From NCBI RefSeq assembly GCF_021134715.1, contig NC_060023.1, forward strand, positions 1,798,001 to 1,862,000: a stretch of DNA of 64,000 nucleotides. The letters are read 5' to 3'. The notes beneath the pieces are model-generated. The model was not told where the DNA came from and made no database searches. It saw only the letters and a list, made by a program, of their open reading frames with translations. Below are positions 23,631-35,318 of this stretch, piece by piece (position 1 is the stretch's first letter; each line of letters opens with the position of its first letter). Source of the DNA: Daphnia pulex (taxonomy: Eukaryota; Arthropoda; Branchiopoda; Diplostraca; Daphniidae). A program made the position numbers and the translations under genes.

Positions 23631-24775
23631 ATTGGAGTGAATTTCTTACTGAAAATTATCTGTTGTATTTCCTAATTATCTTCAAATATATGCAATTTCC
23701 TGCAAGGCATTGAACCTGTTTAACCAACGTTGCTATTTAGCAAAATAATTAGTAACTCAAGCTCTTGATTTTCTACGTCATGTCAGCGACTCAGCGTTCT
23801 AGAAACTAATTCTCCAAAAAATATCGTCATGGCTGGATCGAGATTTCGTAGTATGCCCTTATTTGGCACTTACAAGCCGCTTTCTTATTTTTAGAACGTT
23901 AACCGACGTTACTAAATGATAATTAACTAGACAACTATTCGAACCAAGCAAAATATTAAACAAATTCGTTCGAAACTTTACAGAGCTGAGATTCGTGAAA
24001 GACTGAATGTCATTCGCGTTTTAGGAATTTGTGATGCACTTTTAGATGTATAAATATTCAACAATGGCATGGAAAATAAAAATAAAATTTTTACAAAAAA
24101 GCAAAAATTTGTTGTTGAATAAATAAGAATCTACACAGTTATTAATTATTAACTCCGTCGAGCTTGATAAATATTAAATTGGCAGCAACGCTTCCTGTGG
24201 TTATGACGAAAGTTCGTCTGCTCGTTCTGTCTCGTCGGCCTTGACAAATCGGCGTGTCACCAGGTGTCACTGTCACGTAACTGTCGTTATTACCATTATT
24301 ACCATTAGGCCAACCGCCAACGACGGCGAGGCTGCTATCTTACTAAAGTGTTGAATAAAAATTTTAGTCACTGAACTGTTTGATTGTAGTGAGTAATGAG
24401 GAATTGGAAACTAAATCCATTAACGAAAAAGTTACATCGTATTATCTGTGACTTGCCTGTGTAATCTACATGCCCCGCCCCCTCACACGTGGTTGAATCA
24501 AAGCAGTCAAGTCAGGAAGTGCTAAAAAAAAGTCCGTAGGATTCCCAGATCTCATTGGTGCACAAAACGAGGCAGTGATTGTTGCACCTACATTGAATAT
24601 TCACCCTCTCTTTGCTGAAAAAATAGTGCCACGAGAAGATTTTGATCTAGGTGTATTGTTATCAGGCCAAAACATTACCAGATCACACCGTTTATCTCAA
24701 ATATAACAGCAACAAATATTAACTTTCATGTACATTTCACTACCGAAAGTCATCTCTGCTTGTGAAAAATCCAAT
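23631..24775. other. Intergenic, up to the edge of the large inverted repeat
   Basis: No gene is assigned. An open stretch at about 24520-24705 reads GFPDLIGAQNEAVIVAPT and NIHPLFAEKIVP without a recognisable domain; it may be a relic exon. Part of the region resembles sequence at 21680-21790. Confidence 0.4.
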
Positions 24776-27396
24776 GCTGGTGAAGATCAAATACCTGAAA
24801 TAGTGAACTTCAGCTATACCTACCTATGTGAATACCAGCCATACCAGATGCCATATTTTCCCTGAAGGCTTGAAATAACAAGAACACAAAAACAAACCTC
24901 TTCTAGAGAAAAATGTTCGCTAGTGAGAGATCAAGAAGGCTGACAGGTAGCCCAGTTTTTTGCAGGTTTGACAGGTTGTCTATCAGGTTAACCTCCAGGT
25001 AAACGTTACTGTAGTATTCGTCATTCAATCTGCTAATACTGATTTTCAAAATTACAGTGTTATTCTTCCACCGGTCAGTGCCAATTGAAACAAAATGTCG
25101 CCAATCATAAATACGATCGCTGTGGTTCCAGATGTAATGTATGAGCCCCTTTTCTAATAATCGTCTTAAACTAATCTTTCATCATTTCACCATATAGCTA
25201 GGCTTTCCCTTTTACTACCGCCAATTATGTAACTGTGACATTTAACATTTGGCATTAGGGTGAAGAAATCTGTAACTAAGAAACAGCTAGCTGTTTTCAC
25301 CTGTACACTCGTGCTAAGTTTATTTATTTGGCCATTGAGATCTGACAAATGAATCCCATTTTGCATAGTACCAGCCGATAATCCTGGCAAAATATTTTCT
25401 ATTCAATTTAAATCTCCCTTCAGGACTGCCTCCCTCTCGGTCAAATCCTTTTGATCACCCTGTTCTCCTTGTAGGAAAGACGAGAGCGAGCCTACATAGA
25501 TCTCTTGACATAACGTGAAAAGAATATTGACCCTGACCCCTTCTTTTTTTCCTACCTAGATCTTATGTGCTTCGGTAGCTATCCGCATTCTGATCCCGGT
25601 ATCCTCTTCTATTTAATCAGTTCTGACGCCGTTGTTTACAATCGACTCCCAGATGATAAAAATGCTTACTTTGACTTGCTGACTGAACTTACTTTACCAC
25701 TTATATCGGTATGTATATTGTAAGTAGACACATACGTACGCTCTATCAAATAGTGTTACCACAGAAAAAATTTTAACAACGACAGAACGCAGCATTACCG
25801 GAGAGATTGTGTATTCTTGCGTCCCTCCCTTAAATCCCGTTTATTACTTACTCTGTTTTATATTGGACCTCGTTTTTTTAACGTATTCAAATGACGATCA
25901 CATATCTGTCGGTGCATTTGGTTCTTTCGGTTTTCTTCCACTTTTCGTGTAGGAGTAAGGGAGAATCTAAATCCTACGACGGTATTGGAGATAGTCGTTA
26001 CTTAGTTCATGTGCTAGGCTATGGCTATTCGAAGCCAGTATTTTGTTTGGTTAGTTGTTTGTTCGTCAAACATGTTCAGCCGGTGACTAGAAAAGACTTT
26101 ATTCTCAACAGCAGTCTGACTGGTTTCCTTCTTTTGTCGATTTCTTTTGAAGTCAAGTTAATTTGAATAATTTGTGACAGGCAGTTTATTACATGGAAAC
26201 CTTAAATTCTCCTGTTGATTAACAATTATGACTTGTCTCTTATTCAACGTTTCCTTGATTGTTGTTTCTGTCAATATTTCTTGTAACCCATTTTTCGTTT
26301 TTCATTTAGATAAACAGCATCCCGTTTGGAATGGAGAAACTTTGGATGTCGGTCGAGTTACGGATTTCTTTCCTCCCATAATTTTCAAAATGTCCTCGTG
26401 TACGCCCATGTGAATGTGGGTGTATTCACGAGGACACCCTTTACCCTATCCTGTCTGGTGTAATTTAATTCTTCAGCGGATGGATGGAGCAACTGTAGAT
26501 GCCTGGCTGCATTTCCCAGGTGCCAAGGTAGGACAAAATAATTTCTATTTTCTTCCTTTTTTGACTGTTTGGTGGCTGGCGTCGATTGTCAATCGTGACA
26601 AAGTACGTAGATTCCTGCACGATGATTTCCGTATGCGGTTGACTTGACTTGCGTTCTCTTGCCGTTTTTGTTTACTCATCTAACAGCTAGGGTTCGTTGC
26701 ATAACTCAGAGTTGTTCGTTTCTCTATCTGATTTCTTCGTTTTCACTGCGGCTGTGATGGCAAGTGTTTTTTTCATTTCGATCGCACTTGTTTGTTTTCA
26801 AGACACTTTAGCTGATTAAGGATGTGAGTGGGCACAATTTAACGTGTTGCATTTCCGGGAAAAGTTGGATGACTGCACTCCAGCCGTGGCCTTTTGGTTT
26901 CTGACTCTGTTGACGACTCTATTCGATGGAACGTATTTCATCTGAAAAAAGTGATGCCGTTTTATGTCTATTATTACTAAAGGTCAGGTCTGTTTCTCCC
27001 CTTGTCAAAATTAACAGCTCTTGCTCCCCTTTTCCATTTTTATCTGATAATATGACATGATACTACGACTACTTTTTATAATCGATAATCGATTATATCG
27101 ACCCCACGGGGGAAAACAGATTTTATCAATGAATTTAATTTTCAACGGAGTTAGGAACATAGGAAAGTATATAATAGAGATCTCTGGAGCTTAACGATGT
27201 TTGTAGCAAAAGGACACGAAAAGGTTCCATGTATATTCACATCGACGTCAATGTATTTGTCTCTATTTGTCTACAGCTTAAATTCCGTGTTAGATTTTCT
27301 TTGGCCCGCGTGTTGTGCAATAAGGTGACACCATCCAGGCTATTGTTTTCGTCTTGTTGTTAAGTCGTCTAAATTTTATTACTACGAGCTTTTTTC
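24776..27396. other. Outer part of left arm: exon-like open stretches, no gene assigned
   Basis: Several short open segments are flanked by plausible splice sites, for example 25561-25710 (frame including SDPGILFYLISSDAVVYN and ending before GTATGT). They are kept on the other arm, but so is everything else there, so conservation gives no support. An imperfect hairpin with a GTCCTCGTG/CACGAGGAC stem lies at 26392-26435. I cannot name a family. Confidence 0.35.
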
Positions 27397-27769
27397 TTAA
27401 TTAAATACCACGACGATTGCGTCGTAATGTTCGAGGGGACGCTCTATTGGATTATCGACCATTTCGCATCGAGTGTAAATGCAATTTTGATTGGCAAAAA
27501 CGTCTTTGCCTTAACCATAGATTCGCACTTCCGCTCCGATCCGCAGCATTCCACACTGAAATCGTTTTCGTTTCGTTTTTCTGACGGATTTTGTGCTGCT
27601 GATCACTTGTTTTGATTTCTATTGTTTCTGTTGTTTCTGTTGGTGTAGTGTTAAAGTGACGATAACTAAACACGAAATACCCTAAAACAAACGAGAAAGT
27701 TAGAATGTTGACGATTGAAAAATTGCCGTTCGAGAACGACAACATTCTTGATCGAATGAACGACATCAT
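27397..27769 (-). pseudogene. Truncated alpha-1,3-fucosyltransferase (left arm)
   Basis: Read on the minus strand from 27769, an N-terminal anchor (IVNILTFSFVLGYFVF) is followed by TISVWNAADRS, the start of a GT10 domain. After that a one-base shift and a TAA interrupt the match; in another frame CEMVDNPIERP and HYDAIVVVFN continue it. The donor-binding half is absent. The twin on the right arm carries the same defects, so the damage predates the duplication or was copied by conversion. Confidence 0.75.
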
Positions 27770-28053
27770 CTTCTAAGACTGAAGTAGACAACTCCGCGTG
27801 CATGGTTCTTTGCGTTCTTTTCTTTTAGTTTGAGCTACTGCCGGATAGTGAAACCACATCCGGTTTTTCCTTTACCTTGTTCAGAGAAAAGCGAGAGGCG
27901 TAAAACGCTTTAGGGTACTCTCTATAATGGAGGGCGTGCCAGTGAAGTCCTCACTTTTAGCAAAATGAAATCAACCTGAATTAAACTCTTGACAATTTGA
28001 TTAAATTATATTGAAGTTAACGTAAAGCAATGACAAGGATACAATTAAAACAT

Positions 28054-29350
28054 TTATGCGATTTGCGGAGAAATAATGCACATTTCTTTTTCCCACCAGT
28101 CGATTATGCTGGGATAGAATTTCATTGGCATCGTCGTGTTATGGAGAGCAGCACACAAATGGCACATTCCTTTATTGGTGTACTTTGGGCTGTCGCGCAC
28201 TTGGAAATGAGGCTTCCACCAAAAATATTGGTTGTACAGCGTGTCGTTGTTGTCGAGGAGGTTCAAATAATCGGCAAGTTTATTCATGTTTTCAAATTTG
28301 GCGGCGTTGATGAACGAATGCGTCGGCGCTATTAATTCGTGGTCTTCGTGAAGGCTGAAAACGATTGGTATTATCGGGTGGTGCATCATACCGAAGAATC
28401 TGACCGTAAAATAAAATAAGAACATTATTATTTGACTTTATGTACCAATCAGCATATTTTTTTATACTTTTCAGTGATGTAATCGCGGCACAGCGAATTT
28501 TCTAGGGACAAATAAAACTTGTATTTCTTGGCAACCATTTGTCGACAATCCTCGCTGGAGTCATTCAGACGAAGAATTTTGACCATCTCATTCCGACTGC
28601 TCGCAGAGTTACAGTTTGAAACAAACCAAGCAGCCATTTTCGTTTTCCCCTTGGCGTAGTTGACTGGTGTAGGTTTAGACAAATAGAATTTCATTTCGTC
28701 TTCACTGGGATGAAGAGCGACGTCTCCAGTTGGTACTATGTAACCGTAAGGACCCACGATATCCGAGTCCCAACGGTACGTCATGGTCCAGTTGAAGAAA
28801 TTCGCCATTCGAATCGTATCGGCGAACCACGCAGCCGATTCCAAGCTCCAGAGAACGTAGCGCTGATTTTGTGATCTACCTTCCGGCAGGTCATTAATTG
28901 TCCAGGTGCGAAGGTGAAACACAACGGCGTCGTATTCCATGACGTCACTGCGGTTATCCGAAGTTTCACACTGCCAAACTGGGCAGCCTGATTTCTTCAT
29001 GGCGTCGCGGCCGATCCCAATACCGTAATCCTTGCTCCCATAAACCTAAAGTAAAATGATATTGTTTTTAAAGGTAACGATGAAGAGTTAGGTTACTTGA
29101 TAATTCGTTAGATCACGCCATTCCAAAATAGTATCCGCTTGAATGGTGTGTCAATATCCGAAAGAGAATCGTTGAAATAACTCTCAAATATTTGATAGCG
29201 CTCGTTTACGACGTCATTGGCCGATTTCGGTGTTGTTTGATCCTCCTTCGCAATTTGCTGTGTTCCATCCAAATAGAACTGCAGTCCCATTTTTAACAGG
29301 AAACCCGTCACGATTAAACAAGCAATTTTCCGATGGCCAATCTGGAACAT
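28054..29350 (-). CDS. Alpha-1,3-fucosyltransferase (GT10), left-arm copy
   Basis: Three exons, 29350-29117, 29045-28468 and 28399-28054, give 385 aa. Features: anchor (ACLIVTGFLLKMGLQFYL), ILFWNGV, VYGSKDYGIGIG, NFFNWTMTYRWDSDI, and the donor-binding block YKFYLSLENSLCRDYITEKF split by the last intron, then HPIIPIVFSL. The C-terminus has CHLC. The first intron begins GTGATC, a weak donor; the position is fixed by phase and by continuity with the VYG start of exon 2. The enzyme would transfer fucose from GDP-fucose in the Golgi. It differs from its right-arm twin at two residues near the N-terminus. It is divergent from the intronless enzyme at 9823-11073. Confidence 0.9.
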
Positions 29351-30602
29351 TATCGCCGCCAATTTTGAATTTTCTATGTTTTTATCACGTTCACTCTATT
29401 CGTTGCGTTGTTAACTGCACAACTGGAAAAAATGCAAATTTTTTTATTTAAAAAAATTCAAATTCAAATAAATGTAGCAAGTCTGCTGTTACCCACTAAC
29501 TAGCAAGTTGTGTCTCTACTGTCACCATCAAGAAATCCCACTGCCGTCTGATAAAGGGCGGATCGTGGGGAATCGGTTTTCGTTGCGCCGCGTTTCGCTT
29601 ATCTAAAGAACTTGGCCACCACATTTATGATGGTGTGTATATTTCTCGGTATTTCTGATATTTATGATGCCACTACATCATATTGTCAAAAATACTTTAT
29701 TGTGTGTAGGACCACAGGGATTAGGGATCACATTGACTTTGATATTTCGCGGTTTCTGCCGACAATCGATTAGTGAATGCGTTTTTAAAGAGCGCGCGTA
29801 ATGATCTCGCAATGGCAACAGTTCGCTGTTTAGAATAGAATGCGTCATTCCCAAAGTCAATCGTCATGACCTATGAATAATCGAACAATAGGAAAATGGA
29901 AAGGAAGAAAATATAATGTGCTATATGGACTTTGGCCGACTTTGGCAATTCCATTATGACTTTTCAGTTGAATGAAATTGTACGAGAATAAGGAAGTATA
30001 CGTCAGCAGCGTTTCCTATTAGCTACCGCATTTATGTAAAGAAACGACAAGATTAAAATTCAATTTTATTTTCTAAAAAAGTAAGTTTTCTAGAGACAAA
30101 ATTGAATGTTATTAAATTTTTTCTTATTAATGCAATGCGAAATAAAGTAACTTTTTATGAAACCTTGAGAAAAAGATGGTACTTAAAATTGAAGAATTAA
30201 AGCATGAATTGTTAATTGCCCTTTCGGCTCCGTGAACAAAATCAGCTACCAGTATTTTTCTGAACCTAACCTAACCTTAATTTTGTCGGCCATAAACGGT
30301 TTTCCCGAAATGTTTTTCACAGAAAACATTGTTTGCCTTTTATTTTGAAATTTCCGTGTACGATTAATAAAAAAGACAATCTAAATGTTGCTAATGCTAA
30401 GTAATAAAAACACAATCAAATGGTGGTTTTAGTTTAAGATATTTTATTGAGACATATTAATTCAAATCAGCAGGCACACTCATTTTCACACACACATTCA
30501 TCCAATTCAGACTCCATTCATTCACACGAAGAGGAAGCGAAAGAAGAGAAGAAAATGGCGAGAAAAAAGGGGAAAAGGAAAAAAGAAAAGCAATCAGATG
30601 AG

Positions 30603-31685
30603 AGTCTATAGAGGGAGAAATCACTTGGGTGGAAACTGTTGTTGAATAGCAGGAAGGTCGGTTAAATGTGCAATTAGAAATTTTGGCAGGTGCACGTTGT
30701 TCTTATCGACATTCCCTTCGTGGATTTGTGGTAGTTTTTCATTCCTCGACGAGATTGGATATCAATTGAAAATAACCTACATTGGATAATGTGTGCATTA
30801 GTAATGATTCATTCAAACAGGTCCCAGTTTGAGCCGAGATGATGGTTACGTCAAAGGGGGAACGGGAACCTAAAAACTGAAGCCGTCCTGCCTAAAAAAT
30901 GAACTCAAACGTTGGTTATAAAATTCACACGTTCTAGAATAACCGACTATCAATCCTTCAATATTTTTCGGAAACAAAATGATTATTAGCAGAAACATGA
31001 TTATCAAAACATCGAGATTCACCAACTATCTCAGTCACAAAATCATTTCCGGTTTATGTTTTTCTTCTTGTGGGTAGTAACGCCATCGGTCCTCTTCGGT
31101 CCTCACCATCGGTCCTCACCATCGGTCCTCTTCGGTCCTCTTCGGTTCACGCCATCGATCCTCTTCGGTCCTCGCCATCGGGCCTCTTCTTTCCTCGCCA
31201 ACGGCCCTCTTCGGTCCTCACCATCGCTTCAGGGAAACATAAACCGGTCACAAAATCGTGCTTCAATAAGCTGGATGGAATAACGATGCTTAAAATAAAA
31301 ATGCTAAAGCTAAAATCACTCGTTTCCTAAAACATGAAAGAATTGATTAATCGATTAGACTATTGCGTGCGAATTCACCCAACGTGAGTCATTTTAAAGA
31401 CAGGGAGGTCCCCAGTAAATAGGTTCTTCCGTCCATCCTATGACGTCACCATCACTCGATCATCCCGGTACCTGTTTGATGTAATCATTATTAATGCACA
31501 CATTATCCAATGTAGGTTATTTTCAATTGATATCCAATCTCGTCGAGGAATGAAAAACTACCACAAATCCACGAAGGGAATGTCGATAAGAACAACGTGC
31601 ACCTGCCAAAATTTCTAATTGCACATTTAACCGACCTTCTTGCTATTAAGTAACAGTTTCCACCCATAATGATTTCCCCATAGAC
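30603..31685. repeat. Nested small palindrome (foldback) in left arm
   Basis: About 230 bp at 30603-30835 recur in reverse at about 31465-31685 with few differences; for example GGCAGGTGCACGTTGTTCTT at 30693 is matched by its complement near 31580. A weaker match continues inward to about 30960 and 31330. A GC-rich tandem repeat sits between the halves. It could be a non-autonomous foldback transposon or an inverted duplication of the 3' flank of the eIF4G-like gene. The same structure is in the other arm at about 50648-51730. Confidence 0.75.
31081..31230. repeat. Short tandem repeat (TCGGTCCTC unit), left arm
   Basis: Units built from CCATCGGTCCTC and TTCGGTCCTC repeat across about 150 bp at the centre of the nested palindrome. 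It is flanked by TTCCGGTTTATGTTT and its near reverse complement AAACATAAACCGG. Open frames through it (RSSPSVL-type repeats) are artefacts of the repeat. Confidence 0.8.
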
Positions 31686-31930
31686 GACCCGATTGTGAAA
31701 AAAGAAGAAAATGAAAGCGAAGAATTAGTGAAAACAAATGGAAGGTAAAAAGTTGCAAGAGAGAAAGAAGAAAGACACAGAAAAAGTAAATTTTTTTTTT
31801 TTTTTTGTTTTTTGTTTGTTTGTTTTTGGTTAATTTTGGGACTTTTTTTTTTTTTTTCTTTTTTTGTTTTTGTTTGTTTGTTTTGGGAGCTTTTGTGAGT
31901 TTTTTTTTTAATTAAAAAAAAAAAAAAAAT

Positions 31931-34900
31931 CTATCGAGATCCGGCTTGAAGGATTTCGTAGACTTTTCTGCATCTGTCCAAAGTCCCCCAAATGGTAACG
32001 AATTTTTTTTTGGCTGATCGATGATGGATTCGAACATTGTGTTCAAAGTTGAGCTGTCTCAGCAAATAACAGCTGGAATAACGATTCTTAGTAAGGTCTA
32101 GCTTTCTGCATTCTATCGTCACAGGTAGATTATCAATCACGTCGCTACAGGCGGCCCTGCGTCCCTCAGCATCTCCTTGGGTAATGTAAAGATCATCTTC
32201 AAAGAAACTTAACTGGACCCCATACTGCTCTTGCAATCTCTTAATGTTGGATCCAGCTCGTCCGATGACTCGTCCGCAGTCTGAATTCTGAATTCCAGTC
32301 ACGACAATCTCGTCATAGTTTACTTCTTGTTTCACGGATGACAAAATGACAAAATCGGTTGATGACGCAGTCAAAGAAGGCTTTTCCGTTGGCCGTTTAA
32401 CTTCTTTTTCAGCTATTACGAGGCCTGTTGGAGAATTTTTTGTCGAGTCTGTTTTACCTGTTTTAGTAATTTTAGTGACTTCGATTGGGGGTAAAATCGT
32501 CTTGGTGGTTTCTTTATTCTTTAGTTCGCTTGATGCAGCCGACGGCCCGATTTTTTTGTTTTTCTCTTCTGCAATCAGTTGCTGAGTTCTTGGCGCAAGA
32601 GTCTCGGACTTGACAATTGTTTCTATACCGTCGACACTCGTCACCGTGTACCCATTCATGGGTTTATTCTTATAGCGAATGTCGCTAGATGCGAATTGAA
32701 TGTTTGATTCGGCAGGGGCGGCTGAAACAGGGCGTTTGGTTCGGTCACGTTCCGGGATGAAAAATGGCCTGAAGGGCAGTTGCTTTGAAACGCCGTTCAT
32801 AAATTCCAGATCCAGTTCGAAGCCGCATGTTTCGTCACTGGTCATTTGCTGTTCGGTATTAGCCAGAGTTTGGCTCGGGAGTTTGTTTATTTCAGAACCA
32901 AAGTCTTTTGTCACCGTTTTGGTGAATTGGAGAGTAGACGTCACTGGCTCGTCAGCACTTTTTGATTTTCTAATTTCAACTGTGGTGGTATTTCTACTAC
33001 AGGGCTCATTTCGTGGTGTCCATTTGCGTTTTCGTAAGTCGCAAAGGTCTTGGACCATAAAACGGATGCGGTTGGGCAATTTATTTTCTTTTGTGAGCGA
33101 TTCCAGAGCCTGGAAGTAAGAATTCATAATTCCGATGTTTTTCGAAATCTCCAAGCCTTTTCCGATTGTTGTTAATAAGCGACACAAGGACTCTATCGCT
33201 TCCTCATCTGACGGTGTTTGAATAAGTCGACGGATACAGTTGTGCATAACATTTTCAGTTATATTTCCGACTTTGTAGAGTTCTCCAATGAACTTGATGT
33301 TGCCTAGAGTTATTCTTCGGTTCTTGTCTACGAGAGCAATTAGTTCAGTCTCAAGTAGTTTCTTCTTCTCTTTCGAGTCTGCCTTTTGTACTTCTTCTCT
33401 CTTCTTTTCAACGTCGACTAGAGAATCGCTATCCTTTTGGAACACTTTTTGGCAGCGAGAAAGTAATAATTTTCTGAATGATAAACTTTCAGTTGGATCG
33501 GTTGAAGATGCGACTTGTTTGGTGGCCAATGCCTGGCACATTTTAGCGTATGTGGCGGCATACATGGGTTCATCCAGAGCTTTTTCGAAAAACAGCTTGA
33601 TCACTCCAGATAACCTCTCTTCGTTATTAATCTCCAGAGCTAGAATCTTTGCCAAGAATCGCTCATGGCTGGCAGGCGTCATCTTGTTTAAAATACCGCG
33701 GACGGTGTTGAGAACAACATCTGTAGCTGATGTGACAGGGGCTGCAACGGGCGTCGCTCTTCTTGGCTGCCACACTTTCGATGTATCAACGACACGCTCT
33801 GATGGTTTCACATCGAACAGCTTTATCTGTCTTTTTGGTGGTGGTGGTAGTGTTTCAGTTATTATGGATGAGCTCATGCTCATTGTGACTTTACGGACAA
33901 TCTCAGAAGGAAGACTTTCGGGTTTTTTATTGCCAAAAGATTTTCTCTGCATCAGAAATGCACGATCGTAGATTTTCGGTAGGGAATAAGGCAAAACTGT
34001 TGTTATGTGACTTGTGTTTGTCTGAGTTCCCTGAGAGGTTGCGTTCGGCACAGTTGGTTTCTTCGATTGTAAATCCATAATCACGTTTTCCAAGTTGGAA
34101 ACTGTTTCCTTCTGATTTTCAAATGAAGAGCAAAGTGATTCAAGATCGGACTGGGCTTGTATCAATTTCAAAGCAAGATCTTCTTTCTCCTTCGTTAGAC
34201 GTAAACATTTTTCCTCCAGTTCAGAAATCTTGACGTGACTGTCACGTTCCATTTGAGCTTGTTGGTGACACAGAAGTTTGTTTTCGAGTTTCGATTGATT
34301 TAACTCAGCAACTAATTCATGGTGTGAACGGTTCAAATCATCAAGTTCTTTGTGGTGTTTGTGTTGCTTGAGGATTGAAGACTTCTTCAATAGGTTATTC
34401 TTCACACGCAAGCTGTCGCGAGCCAATGACGCTGATACGAGTTGTTTTTTGAGTATTTTCACGTCATCTTCTCGTTCTCTATCTCGTTGCACATGTTCCT
34501 CCAGTTCGGAAATCTTCAAGTGAAGTGTGCGTTCCGTTTGGGCGTTTTGGTGCCCCAAAATCTCATTGTGGTGTTGAGATTCATTCAACTTAGTAATTAA
34601 TTCATCGTTAGAATTTTTCAGGTCTTTTATTTCTTTTTCGTGTTTTTGTTGTTTCGAGACAGAAGATTTTCTCAAATGAGTGTTCTTAATTCGCAAATTT
34701 TCGCGAGCCAATGACGTAGTTACGAGTAGTTGTTTGAGACTGTTAACTACAACATCATCAGGTTCATTCGACTGTTGTCTGTCTACTTGCACTTTAAGGT
34801 GTTGTTCAAAGTGCAAATTTCCCGCGACAGAGGTAACAGTCGGATGTGTTTTGGATCCGGTCGGATCTCGTTCGAGAGACACACGGTGGTTGTGTGTGTC

Positions 34901-35209
34901 CGTCGACGATCCTGGTAGAGAGACCGGGAAGAGCAGGCGTGGATCTGCTGCGATGGTAAAATTCGGGGAAATGGGTCGCATCCATTTGAAACAACGGATG
35001 GCCCAATTTGGGAAAAGCCAGTCAGGGAAAATTCTATCGTCCGATCTGGGATGTGCCTCAAGGGACACTGGGGAACCGGGTTGTGAGTCCGGTTGCAGAC
35101 GTGGAGCTGCGGGGACGACAGAAGTCGGGGAAAAAATGGAATCCTCCAGGTGGAAGAAGAGGATCCATTTACGCAAGAAAAAAGCAAGGAAGTTGGTAGT
35201 AGGAATCAT
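31931..35209 (-). CDS. eIF4G-like protein: coiled coil, eIF4E-binding motif, MIF4G, KH (left-arm copy)
   Basis: A single exon encodes 1092 aa. A disordered Pro-rich N-terminus (1-150) precedes two tandem coiled-coil repeats of about 97 residues (152-248 and 249-346). The motif YDRAFLM at about residue 414 fits the eIF4E-binding consensus YxxxxL-phi, and NKKPESLP follows it as in eIF4G. The MIF4G domain (about 500-728) has RGILNKMTP, FRKLLLSRCQK, LGNIKFIGELYKVG and CRLLTTIGKGLE, all strongly eIF4G-like; in eIF4G this domain binds eIF4A and RNA. The C-terminus is a KH domain with GRVIGRAGSNIKRL, instead of the MA3 and W2 domains of normal eIF4G. A TTG frame opens 18 nt upstream; I chose the first ATG. 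Absence of introns suggests origin through retroposition. A role in translational control is inferred. Confidence 0.9.
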   Translation of the reverse strand: MIPTTNFLAFFLRKWILFFHLEDSIFSPTSVVPAAPRLQPDSQPGSPVSLEAHPRSDDRIFPDWLFPNWAIRCFKWMRPISPNFTIAADPRLLFPVSLPGSSTDTHNHRVSLERDPTGSKTHPTVTSVAGNLHFEQHLKVQVDRQQSNEPDDVVVNSLKQLLVTTSLARENLRIKNTHLRKSSVSKQQKHEKEIKDLKNSNDELITKLNESQHHNEILGHQNAQTERTLHLKISELEEHVQRDREREDDVKILKKQLVSASLARDSLRVKNNLLKKSSILKQHKHHKELDDLNRSHHELVAELNQSKLENKLLCHQQAQMERDSHVKISELEEKCLRLTKEKEDLALKLIQAQSDLESLCSSFENQKETVSNLENVIMDLQSKKPTVPNATSQGTQTNTSHITTVLPYSLPKIYDRAFLMQRKSFGNKKPESLPSEIVRKVTMSMSSSIITETLPPPPKRQIKLFDVKPSERVVDTSKVWQPRRATPVAAPVTSATDVVLNTVRGILNKMTPASHERFLAKILALEINNEERLSGVIKLFFEKALDEPMYAATYAKMCQALATKQVASSTDPTESLSFRKLLLSRCQKVFQKDSDSLVDVEKKREEVQKADSKEKKKLLETELIALVDKNRRITLGNIKFIGELYKVGNITENVMHNCIRRLIQTPSDEEAIESLCRLLTTIGKGLEISKNIGIMNSYFQALESLTKENKLPNRIRFMVQDLCDLRKRKWTPRNEPCSRNTTTVEIRKSKSADEPVTSTLQFTKTVTKDFGSEINKLPSQTLANTEQQMTSDETCGFELDLEFMNGVSKQLPFRPFFIPERDRTKRPVSAAPAESNIQFASSDIRYKNKPMNGYTVTSVDGIETIVKSETLAPRTQQLIAEEKNKKIGPSAASSELKNKETTKTILPPIEVTKITKTGKTDSTKNSPTGLVIAEKEVKRPTEKPSLTASSTDFVILSSVKQEVNYDEIVVTGIQNSDCGRVIGRAGSNIKRLQEQYGVQLSFFEDDLYITQGDAEGRRAACSDVIDNLPVTIECRKLDLTKNRYSSCYLLRQLNFEHNVRIHHRSAKKKFVTIWGTLDRCRKVYEILQAGSR

Positions 35210-35318
35210 TTTGTTTTGTGGGAACAAAAATGAAAGCTTGAATATCTTGGTCAGATTTTCGTGCCCTTATATCAACTCGGAGGACGTCAACACTATTGGC
35301 ACTCGTTCATTGGACTAG

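Noticed and set aside
31056-31330. Open frames reading RSSPSVL/LFGPHHR repeats (also 51003-51277)
   Set aside because: They are translations of a short tandem repeat inside the nested palindrome, open in two frames at once.
33288-35318. Long antisense frames (227 and 212 residues) over the eIF4G-like gene, repeated at 46915-48945
   Set aside because: They are shadow frames; their presence in both arms only reflects the arm duplication.
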